Of a stretch of 64,000 nt of DNA, positions 1 to 11,831 are shown piece after piece (position 1 is the stretch's first letter; each line of letters begins with the position of its first letter). The position numbers and the translations under genes are program-made. The stretch is from assembly GCA_941918925.1 (NCBI GenBank), contig OW799237.1, positions 3,949,201 to 4,013,200 of the forward strand, in the 5' to 3' direction. This DNA is from Phyto melanocephala. Lineage: Eukaryota; Arthropoda; Insecta; Diptera; Rhinophoridae. Below the pieces are notes generated by a model. The model ran no database searches and had not been told where the DNA came from. It saw nothing but the letters and a program-made list of their open reading frames with translations.

Positions 1-94
1 CGGGCGATGGTGACTACGGTGTCACAACGGGACCCTCGGAGGACCCAAGTGAGCTATGCCTTCGGGCGGCTGCCGGATCTAACCTAACCTAACC
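1..94 (+). mobile_element. 3' end of a non-LTR retrotransposon, 5' side outside the window
   Basis: This GC-rich stretch (far above the surrounding AT-rich DNA) runs into three AACCT units and then stops abruptly. A unique GC-rich 3' UTR ending in short tandem repeats is typical of LINEs of the R1/LOA/I group. The upstream part lies outside the window, so the ORF cannot be examined. AACCT is the complement of the insect telomere unit TTAGG, but three units are only a retroelement-type tail. Confidence 0.5.
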
Positions 95-1227
95 ATGGTT
101 AAAAGACAGAAGAGTCATATTTATTTGCTCATATGTATGTGAGAAATTTATTATAATCACTGTGATGAATTTCAACAACAATCCATTTCAAACTATTTTC
201 AAACGATTAATATCATACACAGATCAGTATAATATGTGGGGGCGGTCTAAAATTGATTTCAATCGTCATATGGAAAGACAGATAGACTGTTACAAGGACA
301 GATGGATATTAGTCAATCGGCTTCCCTTCTAAGGAGCTTTCGGAGAATATATTTACACGGTGAAGGGTAATGAAAAACCGAAAACATTATAACTTTTAAA
401 CATGGAATATAGGACACAGAAAATCCTCGGCTGATCAGTTACGAATGGAAAGTTCTCAACAGCCTTATAGTAATTTATAATTTTCAATTTAAATGATATC
501 TCTCGTACTGTAGAACTAAGTTCGTTATATACCCTTGAATATAAAGAATTTTTACAAGGCGGTTAAAAAAATTCTTTTTATTTTGGCCGAACGTAGCCCA
601 GTAAAAACTAGATAATGAATTGCTCTTCATAAACAACATATTTTTCAATGACAATTACATATCGTCTGTCTTACGAAGAAGGGTTCTAGTAATGACTTGA
701 TTTATAAAGTGATGCGTTAGTACTTATTTTCAGACATTTGCTTAGATGCACTTAAAATTAAATTTCTTGTTGTGATATTTCCTACAAGCCCTTCAAATAC
801 ATGACTTTTTATAATTCTCATTTAGTTTAACGCGCTTTGGGTATAAGTAATAATGATTTAAAAAGAAACTTCATACATTAGGCAACTACAAATGAGTTTT
901 AGAATATAACAAAAACGTCAATATATCATACTGCAAGAACCGTCTATATTAACTCCTATGTTCGGCAATTCTGTTTTTGGAAATTGCCTCTTTAATAATA
1001 CTTTCTAATTTACTTTTGCTTTTAAGGTAGTTTACTCTTGTGGATAAAAACCATATTTAAGTTGAGACATTTTAAAGAAATTTGTTTCCAATTTACCATT
1101 TTTCCACATGCAGATATAAAGAGAGATAAAGGGTGGGCCATCTGCAAGTTTGAATTAAAAAATACAATGACTCTAAAACGATTTGAAATTTTGCCAAAAA
1201 ATTTTTTTTTTATTGTACAATTGTTCT
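95..1227. other. AT-rich spacer with a weak CAGA-repeat fragment
   Basis: No coding signal is seen. Roughly 240-375 resembles the right half of the dispersed repeat at 28.9-29.7 kb: 'ATTGATTTCAA', a run of CAGA-type units, and 'GGTGAAGGGTA' occur in the same order. It is probably a decayed fragment of that family. The open frame that starts near 1038 lies antisense to the transposase relic and is not a gene. Confidence 0.4.
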
Positions 1228-1875
1228 GGTTAGAAATAATATATTATTTCATTCATTCGGCTATCGGGGCTGGCCTCACAGAATCCCATTCGATCGGGCA
1301 AATATTCGCTCACTTTTTCGAGTGTATTGGGCTGTATCTCGGCAAAGGCAACACGAATGCTGGCCATGGAATTCTCAGTTGCCTCTGATTTGTCTGTATA
1401 AGACTTGTGTTTAACGGCGACCCACTGAAAATAAATAAAAAAGTCCGGTGGTTTCAAATGGCGGTGACATTACCATATCGTAATTATGTCATAAGATATG
1501 TTCAAGTTGCTCTATCCTATTGAAACCAAATATCGTTAACATCAATGCGGACACAAAGAAATCGGTTATCAAGAAGCGATAGGTGTCTCCATTGACGGTA
1601 ATGGTTGCGCCGTTCTCATTTTCAAAGAAATATGGGCCAATGATGCCTCCGTTCCACAAGCTGCACCAAATAGTCACTCATAATGGATGGTGAATTGGCT
1701 TCTGCAAGATCACGTTTGGGTTTTCTGAGACCCAAATACAGCAATTTTGCTTGTCAACGTACCCACCAAGATGAAAACGAGTTTCATCCGAAAACATAAT
1801 ATTTTTTTGTACTTTTTCATGCGATTTCCGACCAACTGTCTTTGTGTTTGGAAATAAATTTCCAATAAATCTCAA
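1228..1875 (-). pseudogene. mariner-type (IS630/Tc1/mariner) transposase relic
   Basis: Read on the minus strand from 1875 downwards, three successive frames give one recognisable DDD/E transposase. The first has 'FSDETRFHLGGYVDKQNC' and 'IWVSENPNV', the first catalytic-D region. The second has 'GGIIGPYFFENENGATITV' and 'NGDTYRFLITDFF'. The third, near 1457-1230, has 'AFAEIQPNTLEKV' and 'DRMGFCEASPDS', the usual C-terminus. A piece close to 'NDIWFQ..D.AT' is visible near 1530-1500 in another frame. The N-terminal helix-turn-helix region is missing, and at least two frameshifts plus stop codons break it. The family cuts DNA at TA sites and moves by cut-and-paste; this copy cannot. No inverted ends were found. 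The family assignment is firm, the subfamily is not. Confidence 0.85.
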
Positions 1876-1890
1876 CGCTACTCAAGCGTT

Positions 1891-4139
1891 AGTCAATTCA
1901 ATTTAGTGACAGAATAGAATGACATAATTATTTCCAGCTTCCGGATAATCCCTGGTTCAATTTTAAAACCAATAGTTGGCTCACCCTTTACAAGCACATT
2001 TATACAAGGAGAATTTTTTTAAATTGTAGTATATACAGACAAGAGTAGTTTGACTATTATTTAAACACTCATTTATATGTTTTTTATATTGTAAATATTT
2101 AAGCTTATGTGTGTGTTTCTATACATACGCATACACTCAATAATAGACATTTTAAACCTGCCTTGTGTGTGATTGTGGTTTTGCTGGTTAAAGTTAAAGT
2201 GACAGCAATATTTTTGGTTAAAATTTAATTATGTTTTGTTAAATTTACAATACAGCATAAAGGCAATAATACACATACATACGTATGTACATATAAAACT
2301 AGCTAACGATAACGTATAATGAAAAAAAAAAGGAAAATAAATGCTTTAACATGCAGTATAAATTGCAATTGCAAATACATACACACAATAATAAATATTT
2401 ACTACGACTTTAATACATAAAGGATATTTTATCGTTTTTTTATTGTTGTTGTTATATTTGTTGTTGCTGTTGTTGTGATTTTGTGTGCAACAATGCAATA
2501 GAGTTCAAATGTCCAACTTGCATTGAGGTTAAAACAAATGATTATTATTGACCTGATGTTACCAAAAATGAAATAATTTGCAACAAATTTGTTGTATTTT
2601 TGAAGAGGAAACAAAAAAATATGTTGAAACAATGTTGTAGAATTTATTTATTAAATGGTTTAGAAGTTGAATTTATTGTATAAAAAAGGGGGAAATTAAA
2701 GGCCTTAAAAGGAATTTTGTTGGTAATAATTTTAATGAAATCAAACTGATTTAAAGGGAATTTGTTTTGTGATTTTAGCAAAATTCATAAAAAGTTAAAA
2801 AAATAGCCATCAAGCAGGCTTAACAAATTTAAAACTAGATTTTTTTATTTAAAAAAAAAATAAACGTTTTTTTATAAAAGAAAAAATTTACAAAAATTTA
2901 TATAAAAAAAAAATACTCTCACCAACTTTGAGCTTGAAAAGTACTTTTTTGTTTCAAGTAAAAGTATACAGATTTTTTGCAGTTTAACAAAAAAATTTAT
3001 TTATAAATTTTCATAAGAAAATAAATTGTTTCTGATTTTTTTTAAAATAAATTTTCCCGACTTTATTTTCTTGTTTTAATTAACGGTTTTTTTATTTTGT
3101 TTAACAACTTTTCCTTATTTCATTATCATACGTCTAGCATTTTATTTTTTTTTTAATAGTTTAATTCGCTAAAATTTTGTTTTATTTCATTTTAAACGTA
3201 TAGTTTTTGTTGTTGTGAGAAACAACAAAAGTTTTGTTAATTGAAAATAATGACTTCCATTAAGCCAAAGAACTCACGAAAGCAGACACAATATCCGCAG
3301 TTTGTGTTTTTTTTTTGCTGCTTCGGTTTATTAAAATTTATGTGGAAGACGCCACCACAAGGCACTAAAACAAGTTGTACAAAGAATGCAAAAAAAATTA
3401 ATAGAAAAAAATTCTACAACAAATTAAATTAAACAAATGTTTATACGATTTCGTAATAGTTTAAATCAGGTTAAATACCTTTACTTTAAGACTTAAATTT
3501 TTTATTCCTAAACATAATATTTGAACTCATAACCATCATTATTTTGATTAATTTGCTAACCTATTAGGTGGCCAAAAATAAGAAGTATTTGGTTTTCCTT
3601 TTTACAAAATTTCCTGCCACTCTTCTTATGCTTGAGTTGCCATTCTTCGTAGGATGTTGGCTTAACAAATTATCATCATTTGGTAGAGCCAAATGAATTC
3701 GCAAATAAGAAAAGAATTCAATAATCACTTGAGTTAACGCATCAATAATTTTAAAAAGTGTTTCCGTGCAAAATGCTTCTTAATAGTATGGCAGCTTTAA
3801 AATAAGGAACTACAACAAGAAAAAAAAGAAGAAAAATCTTCTTATTGCCATGGATCCTTGACAAGTTTTAAGCGAAATCTTTGACGTGACCAGAGAATGA
3901 AAGTTCCAACAATTAAAGAGAAAAACTATAGAGAAAGTAAGTAAGAAACTAAAATAAAGAAAGTGAAAGAATAAATTAAATATGGTGTTATAAGTAGTTA
4001 AACCGAATTCAGTGTAACATTCACCAAAATAGAAGAGTAAAAAAATTAATGGTTATACTTATGTTGTTATGAATAAAGCGACTTAGTATTCTTAGAAATT
4101 TTATAACCAACAACATTGTATATTTGGCTTCGGTTCAGT
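1891..4139. other. Unannotated AT-rich spacer
   Basis: It contains (CATA)n, (TTG)n near 2440-2475 and long A or T runs, especially 2820-3240. The small open frames here have biased composition (K, N, F) and no domain signal. I see no gene, RNA or mobile element. Confidence 0.6.
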
Positions 4140-4298
4140 TTTGGAACTGGAATTAAAATCTCAGACCTATGACAGGTATACACGCATTCCCAATTGGCAT
4201 ATACTGCAGTATGAAGAAATATCCCTAATAAAAACAATAATTCCAATCAAACCAATTCCCTTCAATGTAATTCATTAAAGATTTCAAATTAAAATGCT
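4140..4298 (-). mobile_element. LINE 3' UTR carrying the SINE-shared tail segment
   Basis: This follows directly the LINE stop codon on the minus strand. Positions 4154-4200 match 59046-59092 of the SINE without gaps at 41 of 47 positions; the core 'GACAGGTATACAC' is identical. In both places the segment lies at the 3' end of the element. It is therefore probably the 3' region that the LINE reverse transcriptase recognises. No clear AACCT tail is left here. Confidence 0.65.
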
Positions 4299-4560
4299 TT
4301 AAGTATCCCAAGTTCGTTTAGAGTTCACGTGTCTAATTCGCTCGAATGCCGGACATTGACAAAAGTAGTGTTTTAAAGTTTCATCTTATTTTTTTAACAT
4401 ATTCTGCAAGTTGTTTTTCCGATAGTCCAAGATGGATTTTCCGCTCTGTGTCACCTGTTACTACGTTAGCTATTCTACGATTTCTCATTTTACCTCTGTT
4501 TGTCACCTTACTGAATGCAATATTTTGCCACTGCCTGACGTGACCTGCCATCACCCAGAA
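4299..4560 (-). pseudogene. LINE ORF2 C-terminal relic (zinc-knuckle-like CPAF motif)
   Basis: On the minus strand, positions 4384 to 4299 read 'DETLKHYFCQCPAFERIR' and end at TAA. The pattern E-T-x-x-H-x-F-C-x-C-P-A-F is the conserved C-terminal motif that follows RNase H in R1/I/LOA-like non-LTR retrotransposons. Just upstream, in a shifted frame, 'CRIC' supplies the first half of the knuckle. There is one frameshift and one stop in the C-R-I-C stretch. Everything further upstream (RT, endonuclease) is missing, the usual 5' truncation or later decay. The parent protein copies its own RNA into DNA at the target; this copy is dead. Confidence 0.75.
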
Positions 4561-5075
4561 ATTAAATTATTTTATGAACGTCTGTAGGGTTTTATGTTTC
4601 TCAAGTTAAGGGTATTCAAAACTAATGCCATTTTGGAAAATCTTTTTGTTTTCTTCGTTTGCGATTTTGGCATGATGTATGCCAATTTATGTCATTCTAG
4701 CAATGTAAGATATTCGAACCGAAAAAGGTAGGGGGCTAAAATTTTCCCAGCATATTTCTTATATACAATGTTTGTTTGGTATTGAAATTCCAACATCGAA
4801 TAAAATGTTATTGTGTCTTAACGCATCAACGTTGAGCCACGAAATGTATATTTCCTGAGTAAAAAAAAAATATTTTTTTCCTGAAAATTGCCTAATTTTA
4901 TGAGTTAGGAAAGAAGTTATAGATCAAAATGTACGAAAATTTATACCGCACAGTGTATTTTTCGGTATATTCAAAATTTTAAATGTAATAAAACTTAAAA
5001 AATTAAATATATGATTCTGAAATTTAGCAAACATTGCTTTTTGGTCAAGGGCTTTATACTAACGGAAACTAAATA
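4561..5075. other. Unannotated AT-rich spacer
   Basis: Nothing recognisable; short A runs and no coding signal. Confidence 0.5.
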
Positions 5076-5545
5076 TGACACGCCCACTTTTACGTCCACC
5101 TTCCATATAACATTTTATCTCAAATTCATATAATTTCTCTATGAGTAAGGATTTTGGAAGAATAAATGACTTTATATTAAAATATTTGAGTTGAGTTTAT
5201 TGGCAAAAACTATTTCGACACGCCTACTTTAACGCCCACTTTTCACGCTATCTGCTGTTTAGGAAATTTAAAAGTTCATAAAACCGGCAAAATTAGAGGT
5301 ACGATAATAAAATTTACTACAGATATCCTTCTAGTCAATGTCATTGTTATGCCTGAAAATTTAGGTGACGCGCCTACTTTAACGCCTACCTCCTATATAA
5401 GGCGTTATCTTAAATTCATATAATTTCTCTATGGACAAAGTTTTTGGAAGAATAAATGACTATTTTTAAATATCTAAGTTGTATTTATTAGCAGAAAATA
5501 TATTAACACGCCAAATTTAACGCCCATTTTCATTGAAAGACTAAA
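5076..5545. repeat. Degenerate about 290-bp tandem duplication with CGCCCA boxes
   Basis: Two blocks, beginning near 5078 and 5367, share in order 'ACGCGCC/ACGCCCAC', 'CATATAATTTCTCTATG', 'TTTTGGAAGAATAAATGACT' and 'CACGCC..TTTAACGCCCA'. A weaker relative with 'GTGGGCGTGG' lies at 28.7-28.93 kb. This is an internal tandem repeat of an unidentified mobile element; the CGCCCAC boxes are reminiscent of the repeat units of the Helitrons at 8.8 and 17.9 kb, but the flanks differ. Confidence 0.6.
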
Positions 5546-8500
5546 AAAAAGGAAAACATTTTACTAGTATATCGAAGTTATGCAAAGAAAGTGATACATA
5601 TTTTAGTATAAAGAGATTATTCCATAGCGATTACAGTTAATAACAAAATAATAATTTTTGTGCACACAAAATTGGTGGTGAGTATTAAAAATTCGATACT
5701 GCCCAATACAGTGCTCTTACTTGTCATTTTTTATCATGATTTTTAAATTTTAAAATAAAAAGTTAGAAACAGGTAATTCGGTACAAATGATACCGAGGGA
5801 TATGATAACTAAGAGAGGGTTCTCCTATGCGTGACTCAGAATGAAATAGTAACGCATTGTTAGATAATTCACGGTACTTTCCTTAAGAGTATTTTTATGC
5901 CTTTCTTGCATAAGTGAATCTAGTTTTTTTGAAGGGAGAAGTTGTTTATTGTTTACTGCTTTGAAAGCTGCGTTTTAAATTTCCTTAAAAGATTTTCTAT
6001 TAAATATAAAAATTATAAAAAAAATGCTATTTCTATTTCGAAATTTCGAAGGTGACATTAAAACTATCTAGTAAGTTTTTCATTAAAAAAGTAATAAATA
6101 ATTTTAAATATTATTAATATTATTTTTTTTGCTCAAATTATATTGAGACACATAAAAAAATGACGAACAATATAAAGCTTCCTATGAATCTTTGTTCACC
6201 ATCCTGTTACCCCCAAATTATTTTTATTTCTCAACAGGGTGCATAAATTTTGCTGGCTGCCATCATTTTACGAAATTAAAAAAATAACTTTATTTTTCGA
6301 TTACAAACTCAAGTAAAAGACCCAAAGAAATTGAAGAAAAAAAAAAGCTGCTGAAAAACTAAACTCAAACAAAGGATTTTCTAGTTTGAATTTCTAGTTT
6401 TAGCAAGAATCATGTTACTACTTTTGAATATTTCGATTTTTTTTCTCTTCTTTTACTTTAACAAACAATTGTCTGTTACTATTTACCATTTCAAATGAAT
6501 TGAGAATAAGTGAGTGAGTGGTTTGAATAAAGTAAAAAGTAGCAACAAAAAAAAAAAAAAAACAGATAGAAAAGTCGAAGAAAATTATATTAAAAAATAA
6601 GAAAAATGTACAACAACTGAAATGCTACAATACAGAGTAGAAAAAAGTAATGAAAAACTTAAATAAATAAAGTGAATCGAATGAAAAAACCCCAGAGATT
6701 GTTGCTTATAAAAACACATACACACACGAAGATAAGTAGACAAGTACGTAAATGCACTGCAGTTTTCCCAAAACATACAAAGACAGACGTAATGACATAC
6801 AAGCAGCGATTTGCAAATAAAGACAGTGGGCTAGTTTTATAAAAAAATAGACTTCTGGAGATGGTCTTTTTTTTATAGAAAAAAAAAAAACAAGATCCAC
6901 ATCATGATCATTCTACAAAATAATTTAATCACAAAACAATTGCTTTCCACCTCATTTTTACATTAAATCTGGAAATTTGTTAGATTAAATTTATTTTTTT
7001 TTTAATTTTTCATAAAAAATTTCTTTTCAATAAAGCGATAATTCTATTTTTGTTTTTCTTTTTCCCCATTTAGCCCCACTGTTTCTTTTCAAACAATTGA
7101 GTTTTTTTTTTCATTGTTTACTTTTCGTAAATTTTCGGTTCATTTATTTCCAACTCAAATACTTTGAACTCATGTTTTGAAAAGGGTCTCAATGTTAACA
7201 ATTACTTGAATATTGTAAAAGATTTTTACGTTTCTTGTTTATTTTTGATTTCAACTGCATTAAAAACATACTAAATAAATAAAACAAACTTTAAGATCCA
7301 CTTAACCCTTGAAAACCTAAAACTTTTACTCAGATTCCCTAGATTTATATAAATTAAAATGCAAACCACAGTTTTTAAAATTTCAACAAATTTTCTAACC
7401 AAACTTCTGGTATCTCCCTCTGATTTGAATCATTTTCATTTGTTTAATTTACCTTTAATGAAATGTTTCTTTATTAAGGGTTAACGTTTTACACAGTTGA
7501 AATAAAAGTTCAAATCACAAAGTGTGTGTGTTGTATGTGTGTATGTGCAGAACTGTGTATTTTGCTTGCTGTTATTTGTCCGTAAATATGTATGTGTATG
7601 TGTAGCTTTTACTTTACATGTTTCACTAAATTCGAACAACATTGCATTTAATTTGAACCTTTGCCCAACTTCCGGTCAAATGTTAAAGCAACTTATCTTC
7701 TGCTTTAACTCAATGTTTGTATACTTTTGACACCACCACAGTAAGAGGGTGTTGGTGTTGAGGGGATATTAATGTGTTTAATTTTTGTAATGTGTGGTGC
7801 TGTCTAATTCTATAAAGTGCTGGGATTTTGTGAAATTTCTTTCTTAATACAAATAAACTTTGTAAAGTATTTTCAAAAATTTATTTTTATTTCGTTAAAA
7901 CTTAAACAAAATTTATTTATTTAATTTTTTAGAATTTTTTCTTCCTATTTTCAATACGTCTGATATTCAAACGTGATTGTGAGTTGAATGTGATTTACAA
8001 TACACAAATATTTGTACATAAAATAATAAGAAAAGTGTGGCCATATTGCCAAGAGAATGATAGTCAAAATATAAGAGGTTACAGGAAGCCTAAGAAATAA
8101 TAAACAAACTGTGCTCTGAAGTGATGACGTCAGATGAAAAGTAGTATCAAAATTATAAGGAGGTGACCTTGATGGCGGTTTTTGAGTTATTTTATAGATT
8201 TTGAACACCTATGGGTGCCATTAGACATGAAATATAACATCATGAAGATTTTTCTATAATTTTTTCATCTAAGTTTCCATTAGGTTAGTAACCATCGACC
8301 TAATCTATTTGCGGCTCACTGTAGTGGTCTCGTTAACGTTGGTTATTGAGCAATATTTATAAATGACGCTGCCAGGCATAAACTAAATATATGGTGACTT
8401 TTTGACGCTCTTGAATGTCATAAGAATTGTTAATGTCCCAAAATGACATACAAATTCATGGAGAAATGGTCTTCACTACTAATGATTTTTGGTGAAACGT

Positions 8501-8816
8501 TGCCCGAACTGAACACCCTTTTTAATGGAACAATTTCTTTATTTAAAAGTATTTATGAACGCTCTTGCCGTTCATGCTGACTTATAAAGCCAACTGAGTA
8601 TTTGACAGTCTATTCGGCAAACTTAGCTTTAACAACTGTTAAACTGCTTAAGTCCATATTATACCATTCTGCAGCAAATCTTGTAATTGTATGGTTTCGC
8701 TTTCACCACCGGTGATGCTTGACAAAGCGATTTATATTTGAGCTGTTGCTCTTAACCTTAATAAATTTTAAAAATAAAAAAAATAAAAAAAAAATAAAAA
8801 AAAACAAAAATTTAAA
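5546..8816. other. Unannotated AT-rich spacer
   Basis: Homopolymer runs and a (GT/GTAT)n stretch at about 7520-7610 are present. The short frames at 6585-6900, 7524-7730 and 7951-8208 are microsatellite or low-complexity translations. No gene or element boundary is visible. Confidence 0.55.
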
Positions 8817-9422
8817 TCTATATATATAAAAGTGAAACTCTGTGTGTGTGTGTGTGTGTTAGCTATAGACTCCGAAACTGTAAAACCGATCGGGCTCAAA
8901 CTTTGGTAAGTTGTTGTACACATACCAGGGAGTGTTTATGGGTGGAAAAAAGTGGGCGGGGCCACGCCCATAAAAAATAGTTATCATTTAAAGCTACTTG
9001 CACATGACCGATTTTTCTGAAACTTTGCACACATATCGAGCTCTCATGACTAAATAATTTCGTGATTAGAAAAGTGGGCGGGGCCACGCCCATAAAAATG
9101 TTTTAGTTTTGAGGTACTTGCACTGGACAGATTTTTCTGAACCTTTGCACACATATTGAGCTGTCATGACTTTATAATTTCGTGATTAAAAAAGTGGGCA
9201 GGGCCACGCTCATAAAAAAATATATAATTTTTCGGTACTTGCTCTGGACCGATTTTTGTGAAACTTTGCACACATAGTGAGTTGTCATGAATATACAATT
9301 TCCTGATTAGAAAAATGGACAGTGCCACGCCCATTAAAAAAGTTATAATTTTTAGCTTTTTGCACTTGATATTCAATTTAAATTCATTAAGGGGCGTAGC
9401 AACGCGCGCCGGGCTTTTCTAG
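8817..9422 (+). mobile_element. Non-autonomous Helitron, copy 1
   Basis: It starts with TC ('TCTATATATATAAAAGTGAA') directly after a host A and ends with CTAG directly before a host T. That is the Helitron rule: TC...CTRR inserted between A and T, no target duplication. Just before the end, 'GCGTAGCAACGC' can form a short hairpin (GCGT/ACGC) and is followed by GCGCGCCGGGCTT. The body is a (GT)n head and four units of about 122 bp, each with a near-palindromic 'GGGCGGGGCCACGCCC' box (near 8951, 9073, 9194, 9316). No Rep/helicase ORF is present, so movement would have depended on another element's protein. Confidence 0.8.
8841..8860 (+). repeat. (GT)n microsatellite in Helitron head
   Basis: About ten GT units follow 'CTCT'. 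The corresponding site in copy 2 is mixed CTGT/GT, so the tract has expanded independently. Confidence 0.8.
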
Positions 9423-11753
9423 TATAAAATAAATACTAATAGTTCTCTACTAAGTATCAAGCTAACATTACTAGTTTGCAACATAAAACAGAACAAAACT
9501 TCACATTTATCATCAATAAATTCCTGCTATTAATCTCACTAATTCCCAACTTTCATTCATCTTAGATATTTGTTACGATAGACAACAACAAAAATTTAAA
9601 TTACTTCAGTCAGGTAATTTATTTTCTTAAATCATCGATTTTATTTGCATACATATATACAACAAAAACAAAAACAAAAAAAAGAATAGAAAAAAATCTA
9701 TATTAAAATAGACAATAAAACGTAATAAAACCAAAAAGGCTCTGAGACTTGTACGCACTGGTATATTAAATTATTCTACCTTCACTTAATTCAACAAACA
9801 GTAAAGAAAGCAGAAATCTTAATCATTCCCCTGGGCAAATAATTCACTATAACAATTGTAATATCTAAAGAGATGAAGATGAAGTAAAAAAAAAAAAAAC
9901 ATGAATAAAAAAGTAGATGAAGTAAAAAAAAATCAAACAGGGGAAAAGTTGGTACTTGCTGTTACATACACAGAGACTCGAGAAAGGAAATGGTTTAACT
10001 GAGAGGCTTTTTGAGTAGATATTTATATAGACTATTCCCTGAATTCATAACCAATATTGGCATTTATCAAAGGTTTTTTTTTTTCTCAAATACAATTTAC
10101 ATACAAAAACCGTTTTTATTAATCTTTGATATATTTTAAAAGTTTTTAAATGAAAAGCCTTATTCACATACAAAAGATTATTTATGAGTAATTTGCTGAT
10201 TTTATACATAGAATCCTGCATGCACACATTTGTGTGTATGTATGTGTTGTAAAAGTATGGTGAAATATCTATTCAACATCACCTAGAATATTGAGTTTCA
10301 AGAACTGTGTGTCACTGTTTACAAGAGCCGCATTACAACAGGGAACTATTGCTGTAATGTTTAGACTAGTTTGTGTATGTGTGTGAGTAAACATATCACA
10401 TGTGTGGAAGATTCAACATCAATGTTGTGATCATTATTTAACGTTTGAATTTGTAGAAATAAATTTTTAACTTTCAAAATAAAATTAAGATTTATAGAAA
10501 ACTGATGGTATTTCAGGGGGAAATTTAGGTGTCAAAAATAAAATGGTGGATACGTGTATCGATTTCGTAAACCCTATAAATAGCCGCAACTAGAAAATTA
10601 CACTATAAAAATATTTAATTTAGGCCTCCCCCTGGGGGCATGCCTGCCAGAGTACATGATCAAAGTTAATCAGAAATTTTTCTAGTACCATGGGAATCAG
10701 GCTCTTCGGTCTCTTCAGAGAGCGGTTTAATAGCAGCTGCTTATCCTTTGTCAGTCTTCGCTCAACTATTGATCTGAATATAGGGTATAGGGTACTAGGC
10801 GTCAGCCTTCATATAAATAAAGATTGATGATTTAATAAGTAATGCTTGCCGATGTGGTGGATCGGCGGACTTGGGGCAACGATATATTTATCGGGGTGTT
10901 GTTGCCTTTCAGTATAGTAGTTACTTGATGAATTGTTCCGTTTTTTTGCGGATCGGAAGTTTGAATTTGTTGTTGACTTATTTAACAGACTGGTAGCTGT
11001 AAACAAGAAATAAATAATAGGTATCCTGAGCTTCTGAATAAGATAATTTTACATTAATCAATAATTATTGTAGGTAAGATTGCCACCTGTGACATGTTGA
11101 GTGGCACAACTTGACCACAGGGGATTAAGCTTTAGAAGATCCACCCAGTAGTAAGATCACCATCGGCTGAAGGTGATGAAAGCACATACTATAATCTAGG
11201 TTAGTTTGCGAAGGAAATTTGTTTTTAATTTTTGATAGACCATTGTACCTATATTATTATAAAAAGTGTCGTTGAGTACCGCATTATTACTTGATTTTTT
11301 ACCATCTCATTTTTTTAACTATTATCTTTATTGAAAATCTTTATTTTAGCATTAAAAAAAATTTTAAATTTTATTCGTAATTTTTTTTTTTAAGTTCTTC
11401 AGCTTAATGGATGTTCGGTGCTTAAATAAGCCGGTCGCCCTTAAACAATATTTTACGAAGATAAGCGTGAGTTTCGGGTCCTACTTATTTTGGAAAAGAC
11501 AGATTTCTTTCAAGGTGTAGTCAAATTGGAAAGCAAAGATTCACGTTCAAATTTTCTTTCTTCAGCCAATTAATCTTTCTATTTTTTTTTAAGAGTTTAA
11601 GCAAGTTTTCGTTGTAAAAAGAAGTTAAGCTTTCTTCGAATCAATATTTTTTATTAAATACTTCACTACTTAAGAGAAGATTGTTTAAAAGTACATATTT
11701 AATTTAAAATTTATTTGGAAATTTGCTGCTAAGTCTAGGTGTTTAATCAAATA
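9423..11753. other. Spacer with two unexplained GC-richer islands
   Basis: Most is AT-rich with homopolymers. About 10620-10800 (with 'CCTCCCCCTGGGGGCATGCC') and about 11070-11180 are clearly less AT-rich than the rest. Both were translated in several frames without a recognisable domain. They could be ancient UTR or element fragments; I cannot assign them. Confidence 0.4.
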
Positions 11754-11831
11754 GTCGTCATTCGTAAATTACTGTGTTCTATGTGACACATAAAACCTAT
11801 GCACATAGAACACAATAATTTACGAACGACG
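11754..11831. mobile_element. 78-bp foldback MITE with TA flanks
   Basis: Two arms of about 30 bp, beginning 'GTCGTCATTCGTAAATTA' and ending with its near-complement 'TAATTTACGAACGAC', enclose a loop of about 16 bp. TA flanks both sides (11752-11753 and 11832-11833), the target duplication of Tc1/mariner-derived MITEs. The whole unit can fold into one hairpin. Confidence 0.7.

Noticed and set aside
1038..1388. Plus-strand 116-codon open frame
   Set aside because: It is antisense to the transposase C-terminus, which has clear family similarity on the minus strand.
8817..9422. CRISPR-like array or satellite because of regular 122-bp units
   Set aside because: The units lie inside Helitron termini, and spacers are not unique.
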